A DNA stretch of 64,000 nt, taken from Dryococelus australis (lineage: Eukaryota > Arthropoda > Insecta > Phasmatodea > Phasmatidae). Shown here one piece after another: positions 1-11,138 of this stretch; the first letter of the stretch is position 1, and the number at the start of each line of letters is the position of its first letter. The notes beneath the pieces were generated by a model that was not told the origin of the DNA, did no database searches, and saw nothing but the letters and a program-made list of their open reading frames with translations. Made by a program: the position numbers and the translations under genes. Location: the NCBI GenBank assembly GCA_029891345.1, contig CM056995.1, forward strand, positions 79,361,895-79,425,894, read 5' to 3'.

Positions 1-1480
1 TACTGCCTAAGAGATATCGAATTTGCCCGGGCATAAAACACTTGGAAAGAATTTTTATTATTTCCTCTTTCTGTGCAATTCTCTTTTTAAGTTTTGATGA
101 TTTTTTTAGGACAATGTGCCTACACCCTTTAAGCTTTCTCCAAAACCTCTACCTGTTTACGAAGTTTTAGTATCTTTCATTTTGAAGCGAGTCGGTGGAA
201 GTCGCTTGATCAATTGTTCTCTTTTTTGGCGATAATCACTCTAAAGTTGATAGCACTCGTTTCCTCACATTTCTAACTTCATGCCGCAATTCTCTGTCAC
301 TGAAAACCTATAGATTAAAGATAAAGTGTTAGGTTCTATCTAATGTTAAGAATAATAATAATATAAAACAGTTAACTAATCAAGAATTGTTCAAATGTTA
401 CAAAAATACACTGAATCTAACTCATTACTTGGAATAACAAATTTTTAAGGGTGAAGGGGAAGAGAATATGCACATGATGAAAATATATCTACTGTACTTT
501 CTGGAGTTCTTCAAAGTCAATGACATGTCAACATGTATGTAATACTGTTTTACCAAACTGTGATAGATACTATTTCTCATTTTGTCCCAGTAAATTTTCA
601 GTAATAAAATGATGCGCTAAATTTTTATTTTTTAAATGATGCAATGTAATATTTTGTCAAACTCGTAAGACAAGAAATATCCTGAAATGTATTTTTAAAA
701 AACTACAATAAAAGACATAACATTTTTGCAGTGGTAATTTAAAAAAAAATGTTTTAATTTGGCTCTGGCAATCTTCATTACTGAGACATAATCAACAGCA
801 CACAAATACGCTTATGCGCGCACACAAATATATCAAGCTCTTTAAAATTAGGCATTTGTTAATTCTTAGAGGAAAGAATTAATTTGTTTAAATTTAGTAA
901 TTAATAAGTTTCTCAAAAATTTTGCTATTTCGAATTTACATTGTAGACTTACCTTTGAATGTACTGTTTGAATAAAAAAAGGTACTGCGTTCGTGTTTCA
1001 CTGAAGATAAGCAATTGATAAGAAAATTGTGACAAGTAAAGTTGTCATTAAGTCAGTAAAAATAAGTGGTTAACGGGCTGAGGGAATTGTTTCAAACACA
1101 AAGATTTCACTAAAATATGATTGTGCTGCTTCAACATAATAGTGAAAACTAATAATTTAATTTAAGGTGTTACAATAAAATTTATTCATGTAAGCTGATC
1201 AACAAATATTTCAAATCTATTACACGTGTCACTTCAGTAAATTTAATTAAGACTCCGAACAGATTTATCATATTAAAATTTTAGAATAAATAACTTTTCA
1301 GAATTTTGGCAGGTAATAATGCTTATGCTAGTGATGGTGCTAGATCCTGAAGCTACATCACCATGCCTTATAGATAGAGTTGGAACAGCAACGGCATGTG
1401 ACATTTTTCTCTGAGGTAATCCTAAGAATTCAGTAGTAGGGTTCAGGGAAGTTGGGGACAAAGGGATCGGGGATAGGAGC
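1..1480. other. AT-rich sequence, no gene recognised
   Basis: Very AT-rich sequence with many poly-A and poly-T runs. A 105-codon open frame on the minus strand (1273-1590) has no recognisable domain and no convincing splice donor. I see no tRNA, no transposon ends and no conserved motif. It is probably intergenic or intronic DNA. Confidence 0.6.
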
Positions 1481-1977
1481 GTAGGAGCCACCCGGCGCCA
1501 TCTTGTTACATCACCGTCCGCCATCGTGGATGTCATTGACCTTGACCCCGTGACCTCTGACACAAAAACAGAAAATATAAAAAAAATCACCGAAAATTAA
1601 AAAAATCACAAAAAATTAAAAAAAAGATTTTAAAATATAAAAATTATTATTAAAAAGTTTTAATAATAATTGCTTAGGAAATTCAGAAAAATTGTTAAAA
1701 AATTTATTTTTATAAAATTGTATTTAAAAAATTTCTTAATTAAGAAGTATTTAACCCCAGCAGCCATTTTTCCCCTTTTCCCTCGGAATTTCCCTTTTTC
1801 CGTAAAAAATTTCCCTTAAAAAATGTATACAAAATTTAATTAAAAATTGTACATTTCCTGAGGTCTCCCCCCACACTACCAATTACTCACCTCTGTTCGA
1901 ATCCAGCAGACGACTGACTCCCTCGCACCCACTCCCCTAACATATACTCATTCCACCATCTAATTTTTTTTGCTCAC

Positions 1978-2066
1978 CATTTGTTTACATGCTATTGGAG
2001 GCAGCCATATTTGTTTACATGCTAATGGAATTGGCCGTATTTGTTTTTCGTTCGTCATTTGTTTAT
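1978..2066. repeat. Short tandem repeat, about 30-bp unit
   Basis: The phrase ATTTGTTTACATGCTA recurs with small changes about every 30-36 bp (near 1979, 2010 and, more degenerate, near 2055). It sits among several copies of a CCATCTTGG-like phrase (about 1497, 2091, 2109), which suggests decayed repeat DNA leading into the longer minisatellite that follows. Confidence 0.5.
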
Positions 2067-2154
2067 ACACTACTGCAGACCACCATCTTGGTACACATCA
2101 CTTGTCTGCCATCTTGGAAGCCAATGCCATTTAGTAATTGAACTTTAACCTGTG

Positions 2155-2815
2155 ACCCATGACCCCTAACCTTGACCTTAACCCCATGGCCTTAAAAACA
2201 TAAACTTGAGAAAAATACGTAAAATTCAACAAGCATAATACATTACAGACTAACACTGCCATATTAAATAAAGACTACCACGACCTTGACCCCATGACCT
2301 TGAACAACCTTGAAAACAAAAACTCAGGAAAATATGTAAAAGTCAGCAAGCATAATACATTACAGACTACCACCGCCATATAAATGCACACTATTTCGAC
2401 CTAGACCCCATAAACTTGAACGACCTTGAAAACAAAAACTCGAGAAAAAATACATAAAAGTCAACAGGCATAATACATTACAGACTACCACCGCTATATT
2501 ATATGCAGACTACCTTGATACCTCGACCTTGATCCCATAACCTTGAATGACATCGAAAACCAAAATTTGAGAAAAATGTGAAAAAGTCAGCAATCATAAT
2601 ACCTTACAGGCTACCACCACCATACTGGATGCAGACTACCTCGACCTTGATCTCATGACCTTGGAAACAAAAACTTGAGAAAAATACATAAAAGTCAGCA
2701 AGCATAATACATTACAGACTACCACCACCATATTAAATGCACACTATCTTGACCTTAACCCAATGACCTTAAATGACCTAAAAACTAAAACTCAAGGAAA
2801 AATCTATGTGAAGGA
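2155..2815. repeat. Minisatellite, unit of roughly 105-127 bp
   Basis: A unit containing GACCTTGACCCCATGACC, then AAAACAAAAACT, then AAGCATAATACATTACAGAC and CTACCACCGCC is repeated about five times. The AATACATTACAGAC phrase is found near 2237, 2353, 2475, 2602 and 2708. Copies have diverged by substitutions and small indels. A related half-unit appears at about 1535-1560. No coding potential is seen. Confidence 0.8.
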
Positions 2816-3422
2816 GCAGAAGCTAGCCAAGACAATCCACCTTCCACACAGCTGCTGTCACACTAAACCTCTCAGCTTACCTCCCTACTGCTTATAATAT
2901 ACAAGCATGCAAGCCCTATGGCATCATATTGACTTTGAACTAATTGTACTGCACCATTAATGCATTGTGCAGACACCAACAGGCTAATCACCAAATTACC
3001 ACATGATTGCAGCTAACCAATCACATGCAAGCATTGAGACATCACACGAAGGCAGGTAGGCCAGCTTTAGATGCTAGTTCCTTGATCACATTACTATGCA
3101 GGTATACCTTCAACAGTTTGTTCCAGACAAGTTCTTAGATCAACTATAAATCATGGTTACACTTAAAGTAGACAACTGACTCCTGATGTCGAACCGACCC
3201 CCTCACAAGACTGACCCATTGACCCATGGGACATGACCCCATGACCCCATTGACTCATGGAGTGATGGAGCGATGGAGCTATGGAGCATCCAATACAATC
3301 CAGTTAGCGATGATGCAGGTCACAGCCCCATGCTCGTCGAGGTCAAAAGGCAGCCCTTCATATTCGCAATTCATCTTCGCGGTATGGGAGCACTCTGGCA
3401 ATTGGGTAAAATAGGCTGTTAG

Positions 3423-4858
3423 GTGATGCGAATTTCATCATTAAAATTTAAAGTATACCCATTGGCATTTGATAACATAAAACACTATCAGGAATTAAAG
3501 ACCATCATTCAAAACTTAGATGCTGGTATTGAAAACAGCCATATTCTTTGTCCAAGGGTGTCCTATATTGCAAATCTTGGGACAACCAAAAGTGCATTGT
3601 TTTGCCTAGTGTTTTGAAAGTTATGGTGTTTGAATATTTTCATTCTTCTCCTATAGGTGGACACCTTGGAATTTATAAAATCATTGAGGCCATTAGAAAA
3701 CATTTTATTTTGAAACAAAAAATGAATGTCGAAATTGCAGATAGTCTCTTGTGTGCTATGAGTAGGCCTACACAAAACACCCATTTAGGTTTTCTGGCCT
3801 CTGTGGTAGCAGAAAGACCCATGGAAAAGTTATTTATTCATTTTGTTGGACCCATGCCCCATAGCAAATTGGGTACGGTATAGGCTGTTCACAATAAAGT
3901 GAGCACTTTTGAGGCCCTAGTTACTTTTTTCTTAAAACATTTTCCTATCTTTTAACCACCTTTTTAAAAAATGTTGCTATGTATAAAGTAAACATAGTGT
4001 GTATATTTCACCACACTTGGAAGTTAATGTCTAAGTCTAAAATAAAATATATTTATTGACTATCATTCAAAATGTGAAGCCTTTCAAAAGTGCTCACTTT
4101 ACCATGTTGCTGGTATGTATAGATGCTTTTTCAAAATTTGTGTGGTTAATAACTTTAAGGAAAGCTAATGCACTGCCACCCATACATGCCCTTCAGGCTA
4201 ACATTTTTCAGAGTTTTGGTGTTCCTTCCTCTATAGTTTCAGATAATGGTTCACAATTCACTTCGAAGCCTTTTAGGCATTTGTGTTTTTCTTTTGTAAT
4301 CAACTATATTACTATGTCCCCTTACAATCCCCCTCCCACGCATGCGGAGCATTTCAACAGAAACCTCCGTTCAGCTCTGACTGCTTTCCATGTGAACGGA
4401 CACAAAAACTTGCATTGGCTCCAGATGTATTTAATTATACTCGTCATGAATTTCACAGGTCAATCGCTTTACTGTTAATGTTTACGTACTTGCCAAACAA
4501 TCCGTTGTCTAATTTGTGGCAGTTAAGTAATTTTATTCCTGAGGAGGTGGAAAACATCAGGGAAGTTTGAGAATCAACCCTTAGAAATTTGAAAGCAGCT
4601 CACGAGAGGACACGTAAGCTATACAATGTAAATAGGAAACAAACTCCATTTAAGGTAGGCAAGTTAGTTTTGTTGGGAAAACATCCTACCAGTAAGGCAG
4701 TAAAAAAAAAAAAAATTGCAAAGTTGTAATTTTGTTGGGCTGGTTCATATCGGATCCAGCGGTTTCTGACTCCTGTAACAGCCCATCTCGCTGACCCTGA
4801 AAATGGAGCTTGTGTTACGCGTGCACACATCTCCCATTTGAAGAAATTTAATCCCTAA
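3423..4858 (+). pseudogene. Retroviral-type integrase remnant (Ty3/gypsy or errantivirus pol 3' part)
   Basis: This is the decayed 3' part of a retroelement pol gene. In order it shows a linker with a HYQELK-type segment (about 3495), the N-terminal zinc-binding region with GGHLGIYK (about 3658), the VGPMPHSK segment before the core (about 3847), the catalytic core with LVCIDAFSKFVW (Asp near 4120) and SDNGSQF (Asp near 4243), and a degraded third region (HAEHFNRNLRSA, Glu near 4345). A C-terminal part follows with AHERTRKLYN and a GSYRIQRFLTPVT block, ending at TAA 4856-4858. At least three frame changes, an internal TGA near 4568 and a poly-A run (about 4700-4714) break the frame. A small MITE separates the zinc-binding part from the core. 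The Cys pair of the HHCC motif is not intact. The following env-like remnant suggests an errantivirus-type element, which is inference. Confidence 0.85.
3883..4101. mobile_element. MITE-like insertion inside the integrase remnant
   Basis: The non-coding block between the two halves of the integrase begins with GGCTGTTCACAATAAAGTG and carries TAAAGTGAGCACTTTTGA near its left end (3895-3912). The exact inverse, TCAAAAGTGCTCACTTTA, lies at its right end (4084-4101). Coding similarity to integrase stops and resumes at these borders. The left 30 bp recur at 58449-58479, so this is a dispersed family. A TA-type target and Tc1/mariner-like origin are possible, but the right end lacks the outer GGCTGTTCACA, so the exact border is uncertain. 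Confidence 0.7.
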
Positions 4859-5223
4859 GTTCCGACTTAGTTTTTCTGACAGTGTTAGGGTTCTGCAGGC
4901 CATACCTGCTACTTACTGTTTAATTACTTTGAGCGCTCCATCTCTTTGAAATTTGGTTATATCCTCACACTGTCTCGGAAGTAGACTGATCACCCACTTA
5001 CCAGAATCGTCTTAGGGTCTTCTTACTATCAATGTTATTTATAGGTCTAAATTCAAAGAAAAATCCATGGTACTAGTGTATAAGAAATTAATTTTCCCAA
5101 AATGGTAATACAGGGGTTAAATGTTTGTTTTGTTGGGTACTTATGTAGGTTATTAGAAATTGTATTTATTGTTTCATTGGGGTGATTTCTCAGCAATTTT
5201 AAGATTGCTAGTTCAGGGCTAAT

Positions 5224-5712
5224 GTGATGATTAGTTTATTTGGATATTGTGGTGTTAGTTTTTCATTTAAACGTTGCAATTTGGTTATTCATTTGGAAGG
5301 ACACCCCCTTATTTTTTTTAGTGTGTGTCTCCCAATTTTCGGTGGAAGTACCTTGAGCCTCCAGCACTCCACCAAGTTCCCGATTTTTTTGGCCTTTGTC
5401 TTCTCACCATTGTACTGCTCTACAGTTGCAGTAACAAACCTTAATACTGGTGCGATTTTTGTAAAGGAAGATGACATCCTGTTTTCGGACAATTATTACT
5501 CCACTGTGCAGAAGAGAGGTATTCTAAATTTTGGTGGTAAAATCCTCAAAACCTTGTTTGGAACTTTAGAATCTGAGGACTGTGCTCGCTTGAAAAAAAG
5601 ATTGAATTTTATTTCTGATCTACAAGATGATATTGCAGCTAACTTGGAAAATTATATCATGCACATTAAGAATCTGGAATACCACATTTTGAATAACACT
5701 AAAAACACATAG
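5224..5712 (+). pseudogene. Errantivirus-type envelope (F-like) remnant, internally deleted
   Basis: An open frame starting at ATG 5227 reaches a TAG at 5710-5712. Residues 55-70 form a hydrophobic stretch. Further on lies a dibasic QKR|GILNFGG site at about residue 95, followed by the glycine-rich hydrophobic KILKTLFGTL segment and a charged helical part. This matches the cleavage site and fusion-peptide region of envelope proteins of insect errantiviruses and baculovirus F-like fusion proteins. Family members are usually some 450-600 residues, while this frame has 162 (161 from the ATG). Most of the segment between the N-terminus and the cleavage site, and everything downstream of the heptad region including the membrane anchor, is missing or unreadable. 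It follows the integrase remnant by 366 bp on the same strand, as env follows pol in errantiviruses. It cannot encode a working envelope. Confidence 0.65.
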
Positions 5713-6185
5713 AAGTTAGCCTCATATTATTTTTAACATTTGACGTGGCCCTCACTGCCTTGCTTGGAAGGGCAGACCAATGCTGCTCGCTGTGCATCAG
5801 CCACGCACGGCTTTGCACGAAGTGCACACTTATCAATACAGTTCGTGAAGACGGGTCAAGTGACCCATATAGTGACCCGAATGACCCACCTCGCCAAAAG
5901 AGAACTAGTGTATCTGTGGTTCATATGGTTCAGTGTTGTGATCCCCTAAAAGCAGAGTCTAAAGTAAATACGGGTAATTATTATCTCCCATTTGCGTACC
6001 CTCAGTGCTTTATAATTAATTAAAGAGTGCCTGGCCATGTGGCCTACGTAGTGAAAGAGACCTAGATTTGGAAACGCTCTAAATTCAATTCATAATTTTA
6101 GAATGTTAATGCTATGTTTATTTTTGTTTAAACGGACATATTGTATATTCAGTTTTCTGTAACATAAACAGTAAATATTCCTGGT
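5713..6185. other. Tail of the env remnant, no clear feature
   Basis: Two overlapping short frames (5740-5949 and 5745-6023) run on after the env stop but show no recognisable domain. A GTGACCC phrase repeats at about 5868-5890. This may be decayed env C-terminus or the retroelement 3' untranslated region. Confidence 0.4.
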
Positions 6186-7134
6186 AGTTCCGGAAGCCAC
6201 CATGCCAAGTGCCTGAACTTGATTTTCTACAGTGCTTACTAAATTAATGTTTTAATTTATTGAAGTGTAATTTAAAGGTTTTGTCAATGTCAAATGTCTC
6301 ATGTAATTTTGCTATGATTTTTCATTCCTTTTGCAAGCCCGTTCAGGCTTTTCCAAGTAATCATAATTTCCCTGACATGCTTGGCAACAGACACACTGAA
6401 CATTTAATATAAATAATAATGTGTCGGAATTACTATGTTAATTCCTCTGAGTGTTTTGCTGCTTTGTATTCTGTTTTACATGTGCTTGTGTGTAAGATAT
6501 GTGTAACGGCTTTTTCCCTCGCGGAGATGGCGGGAGATCTCAGCTTGGTAATGACATCTCAGCGCCATCCTCCTCAGTCTAGTTGGGCGGGCCTTAAAGG
6601 GTGCATGTGTTCGCGTTGTGGGGGAACTTAAACTTCTTGCCTGGTGATTTAACTGCAATAGTAAGTGCCTTTGTCAGGAACATTAAATTTTTTTTTCATT
6701 TCTCCCCTGCCCACACATCCTCAACTCCATAGACTTGCGTCCCCAGAGATTTAACAACTCTTAAATTCCACATGATAAGTAGTGCTTCCGCAGTGTCGGC
6801 CTATGGCGGGCCTTATACGCCATGCCTGCATTATTCGAGGAACTTCGTGTATTTGATTGTATGTGTATTCTCTCTCAATCAATATACATAATTGCATTGT
6901 TCTTCGTCTTATTTTATTTTAACTTCCATTTCACCTTCGGTCCTGGCCCACTCCAGTATAAGTCCACATGCTCATTTATGTAATATACAGGCATTAGTGA
7001 CTTTTATTGTACTTTTGTTCGTAAACATAACCTGCGAGAGGGATACACCATGTGGCCGTCGACCAACTACCACCCTGAGAGCCAGAGTCCATGGCTCACC
7101 TGTGATATAGAATAGCTGGCGCCCTACCGGAACT
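6186..7134 (+). repeat. Possible LTR between env and gag remnants
   Basis: The block starts AGTTCCGG (6186-6193) and ends CCGGAACT (7127-7134), an 8-bp inverted pair of the AGT...ACT type used by errantiviruses. It lies after env and immediately before a gag frame. TATAAATAATAAT is present near 6409. A TGGCGCCC, the core of a lysine-tRNA primer-binding site, occurs at 7117-7124, which would instead put the LTR end near 7116. The two readings conflict and no second copy is in the window, so this is a tentative call. Confidence 0.3.
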
Positions 7135-7159
7135 TACAACTATTCTGTAATAACAAACT

Positions 7160-7900
7160 ATGCCTCTAGATTTCTCTCAAACCAGGCATCCCTTGCCTCT
7201 CGCAAGCTGCCAAGCCATATGTTAGTGTAGAAGAGTGGCGGAATGCCATAGAGGCAACTAGTAGGAGAAGCCAAGAACTGGTGGCACTCGTGACCAAATA
7301 TAAAATGATGTGGACACAGTTTGCAATGAAGTACACAGCACGGTACGCCAGCACATACACAATGTTGAAGCAGCAGCTGTCCCTGTTTACTGAGGAACAG
7401 AAACCGCAAAAGAGTCTGGAGGCATTTGTGGGCCGCAAAATTAGCTTGGCCAACCAGCATTACCAACACCTGTCCCCAAAAGATGTGTTGGAATCAATCG
7501 TCGAGACAGTGCTCCTGGATTATCGAACAGCTTTACGACCTATGGTGTATAGTGAATACCAGCATTTCACAAAGGCTGCCGTATCGCGCCTGACTCAGAA
7601 CCGAGACGCAGTTACTTTTTGGACTCCCGGGACTCAAAAAGTGGTGAAAACAAGTGACAGTTCCGCGAGCCGCCTAAACACACAGCGCCAAGGGTTGAAT
7701 GGCCCGAGCAGTTCGTCTGCCCACGTGACCGGCAGAGCACAGGCAGACCGCGCCGCAACCATGATGGAGAACAACGGTATACAAGTGCTGCACCTGCCCA
7801 GTGCTGCCAACGCCGAGATTCAGCACCAGGCACCACAGTGTCGAATATGCCGTGAGGATCAGTACCACTGCCACAGATAGTGCCCTAACAGAGCAACTAC
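7160..7900 (+). pseudogene. Retrotransposon Gag remnant with zinc knuckle
   Basis: A Gag-like frame starts at ATG 7160, shifts frame around 7200, and runs open to a TAG near 7878-7880. The protein is rich in Tyr, Gln and Lys and has a helical segment (VEEWRNAIEATSR, about 7224-7262). It ends in a zinc-knuckle-like CRICREDQYHCHR, with the last Cys just beyond the stop codon. That spacing is close to but not exactly the canonical CX2CX4HX4C. It lies 26 bp after the possible LTR and is followed by a protease-like frame at 8249, the expected gag-pro order. The clade cannot be named. The frameshift and the stop inside the knuckle make it inactive. Confidence 0.6.
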
Positions 7901-7964
7901 GACTGCAGGAAACGCACCGATGGGGTAGGACTACACCCGCCTACTCTGCCAGCGTGTCTGCTAC

Positions 7965-8104
7965 AGTGTTAGTGTAGAAGAGTGGCCGAATGCCATAGAG
8001 GCAACTAGTAGGAGAATGACTCATGACCGAATATAAAATGACGTAGACACAGTTCACAATGAAGTACACAGCACAGTACGCCATCACATACACAATGCTG
8101 AAAC
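7965..8104 (+). repeat. Duplicated 5' segment of the gag remnant
   Basis: This segment repeats 7219-7371 of the gag remnant (GTTAGTGTAGAAGAGTGGC and following) about 745 bp downstream. It has roughly 10 percent substitutions and a 13-bp deletion near 8015. It lies after the gag stop and before the protease frame. A partial duplication or template switch during reverse transcription would explain it. Confidence 0.75.
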
Positions 8105-8248
8105 TATAAAAAAGAAGATAATACTTCTATTAACTTAATAAACTAAAATTAATTCAATAAATAAATAATGAAATAATAAATCATTTAAATCCAATAAAAA
8201 AATTAAATAATTTAATGACAAACGAAGATAGAATTTCCAAGCCAAATA

Positions 8249-8440
8249 ATGAACCTGGAGAGGGAGTATAAATCTGAGGTAAACAACCGGCCAGATGCCT
8301 ACCTGGGACAACTGAGTACCACCACTGACAAATTACTGAGAGTGCCCGTGTATGTATCGTATGTGTCAACTGTTGCCTTGATCGACACTGCGGCTTTGCA
8401 CAACTTTGGCAAGAGCTTAGGGAAGCTTAACCTACGCTGA
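8249..8440 (+). pseudogene. Retropepsin (aspartic protease) remnant
   Basis: A 63-codon frame contains VPVYVSYVSTVALIDTAALHNF. The part ALIDTAALHNF corresponds to the active-site loop of retropepsins, normally D-T/S-G-A, followed by the conserved HNF-like segment. Here the catalytic glycine position reads Ala (DTAA), which should abolish activity. It follows the gag remnant at about 370 bp on the same strand. The frame ends at a stop, after which an unrelated minus-strand repeat begins. Confidence 0.55.
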
Positions 8441-8900
8441 GCCAGGTAGAGGCGACCTGGTCCTAGACTAACAATGGCGGGGTAGACGAGTGGTATGAAA
8501 ATAACTTAAACTGGTACTACTCCCTATGCATGTGTTGCTCAGAAGGAGCTGCAGTGTCTGAGTGTGTAAACCATATTGCGGGATGTATCTTCAGCACAAA
8601 TGCGATGAAAGTAGGCTGGAGAGGATGACTCCGGTGATGGGCGTGATGGAGTCAAGGAGAGGTTCCTTTGGCATGAATGCGGTGAAGGAGGGTACGTTTA
8701 GGAACAAAGCGAGCAGAGTAGATTTCCGGCAAGGCTGCGGTGGAGAAAGCAGCTGGTCAGATTCTCCGGCAAGAGATGCAGTGGAGAAAATGAAGAATAG
8801 TCACGAGCGGACGAGCATCCCTCTATTTATACTCTGTCTGGTCCTTCCCCTTCAGTCAGCTGGATAGGGGCAGCACTGGAGAGGGGGTAGCTGTATCATA
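8420..8900 (-). repeat. LTR-like repeat with minus-strand TATA box
   Basis: A more GC-rich block carries TATAAATAG on the minus strand (8823-8831). The phrase GCCAGGTAGAGGCGACCTGG (8442-8461) is also present in variant form in the inverted repeat pair (about 43100-43120 and 61730-61745). The same TATAAATAG in similar context occurs at 34282-34290 and 36317-36325. These features suggest an LTR fragment in minus orientation. Its ends are not determined. Confidence 0.4.
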
Positions 8901-11011
8901 GCTTCCTCAAGGAGTGACATCACCGGCAAGCTTGGAGCTGCAGTGAATCATACTTGTAGAGCCACCTAGTGGCATGCTGCGGTACACGGTGACTTGGATG
9001 CATAGTCTCTGTGGCCAGTGAATAATACAATCTGCAGGCTGGAATGTCCATTCTTGCCATAGCAAACAGTAAAATCTTGTGGCTCAATGCGCAGTCAACA
9101 ACAAAAACTCCATTGAAATCAGGCAGCAAGGTTTGCACACTGAGGAGGCGAAGTCGTAATTTCATTGTTGAAAAGATGTCGTGCATCTACGTATTATAAC
9201 AAATGTTATAAAATACAGTTAGATGAGTGGACCCCATTAATAAATATATTGCCAAAATTAAAACCATGACTTATGCCTTTCTTACGTCTTGTAAATATAC
9301 ATCATGGTATATTAAGAACAATATTAAAATTAATTAGTTCTGTAATGGCACATTCAGGCAGGTTGTCAAAATAAGCTCTGCCCATGCCACCAAAAAAGTT
9401 CACATCTGTAAACATTACACTTATTTTACCTAACATACGTCTATGTATGTGATCACTTTCACTTTCACAGCAGACAACTGCAATGTAGCGACACCTGTTT
9501 TCTGCCACATGCCTCTACATCTGACCATTTAAACTTGGTGTCACAAGGTCAAATGACAAATTGTAGTTGTGAATGAGATATGATACAAGTTCACTGTGTG
9601 AAAGCATGCGAGAAAAATATGTATTGGTTTGGTCTGTCTTTCTGCCGTAATAGCCACTGACAGTGATTATGGATAAATGGCTTAGCTCTACAAGTAATAA
9701 TACTTTATTCAGTAAATATAGGGGACAATTTTGACAATTCAGACAGAAATCATACTGTTACATGTGGATAAAATATTGTCTGCTAAAAGTATACAAGGTA
9801 AATTTATTCATTTATTTGATAAATGCTTACAATTAAAATTTACTTCAGAAAAAAAAAAAAAGTAAAATAAAGAGTATTAATTTATTTGGTATGAATATGG
9901 ATGACTGAAAACTAAGCAAGTGTGGAAATGGATGGAAAATTTTGTACATTAACATCCCCATCACAGACTCATTGAACAGAGATAGCATCACAATTTACAG
10001 TTAGTAAATTATATATTCATAATATATAAATAAAGATAAAATGTACTATTTAATAAGGCCTATAACACATCAGTAAGCATTATTTTTTCTTAACACTGAA
10101 TTTATGGGCAAGTTATAATAAATATTTTAAAACGATAAAATTCTTTTTACAAATGTTAAAAATATGCCACTAAAATATTGATGTGTTGTCATGAATAGTT
10201 ACCCGAAAAGCATAGCAATATTTATCCAATCAACTTTCAGATGAACAGCAACGTTCATCAAAAGCTTTTCTTTACTGTGAAAATGAGACTCTTTAAAGAC
10301 TAGGCAGTATACGAACAGTATTAGCTGGCATCAAAACAAGGCTCCTTGAGACTGAATTAAAATTTACTGTTTATACAGTTTCTGCTGGAAAGTCTGTTTT
10401 ATTTACGCAATCACTTTTAACTCTAGCATCAGAATATCAGAATGGCACAATAAGTTCTAGGATGTAAAAGCATCTACAGGTTTGATTGTCTGAATTTTCT
10501 GATTCAGCTGGTGAGAGGATAATTTCTTAAATGAAGCAACAGCTTTTTATTTTACGTTTTATATATTTAAGATTATCTTTAACATTATGAAATATTATTT
10601 TTATTTTTAATGTAATTTTTTGCCACCAAATTTATATATTTATTTGCAAAACTCTATAATCAAACCACCATTCAAATACCTATCTCTGTTACATTTTAAG
10701 AATTTGTTATATCACACAGAAAGTCTGGATTTGATTCCAGACACTCATAGTACATATCTGCATTCTGAAAACACTCAAGTTTTTCCTGAAACTGTCAAAG
10801 TGAACTCTTGAACACATATTAAATAAATTAATAAAATAAAATAAAAATTAGTCTTACTACAACACTAATCCTGAGCACTATCACAAGAAATAATTTGGTT
10901 TCAAAAGTACAAATACAGTGAAATATCTATTTGATGGCATTAATCAGTATGAAACTGATTAGTTTCTTACAGAACCCTGCCCACCTCTGCATTTTCCCAT
11001 ACACTGAACAT
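8901..11011. other. No gene recognised
   Basis: AT-rich sequence with two short minus-strand open frames (8920-9186 and 9302-9508) that contain plausible amino-acid composition but no motif I recognise and no clear splice sites. An inverted GTCTGGATTTGATTCCAGAC hairpin lies at about 10721-10741. No transposon ends were found. The minus-strand frames could be pieces of an unknown repeat. Confidence 0.5.
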
Positions 11012-11138
11012 TGTAGGATAGGAAGGGAATAGCTGATTAGGAGTTGGCAGCAATGTGCAGAATTGTAATGTACTGAATTACACAGCAAACGAGTGAAGTA
11101 GCAAAATGTATACTTATAGGTGAAATGAAAATACTACA
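11012..11138 (+). repeat. Candidate short LTR (TGTAG...CTACA)
   Basis: The block begins TGTAGGATAG and ends ATACTACA, giving a 5-bp inverted terminus TGTAG/CTACA. It is followed directly by ATTGGCAACGAGGATGG, which resembles the TTGGCGACGAGGAT primer-binding region common in arthropod Ty3/gypsy elements. The gag remnant starts within about 50 bp. At 127 bp it would be a short LTR. No partner LTR is visible within the window. Confidence 0.5.

Noticed and set aside
1273-1590. 105-codon minus-strand open frame with protein-like composition
   Set aside because: No recognisable domain, no convincing splice donor at its end, and the 5' half overlaps repeat words shared with the minisatellite region.
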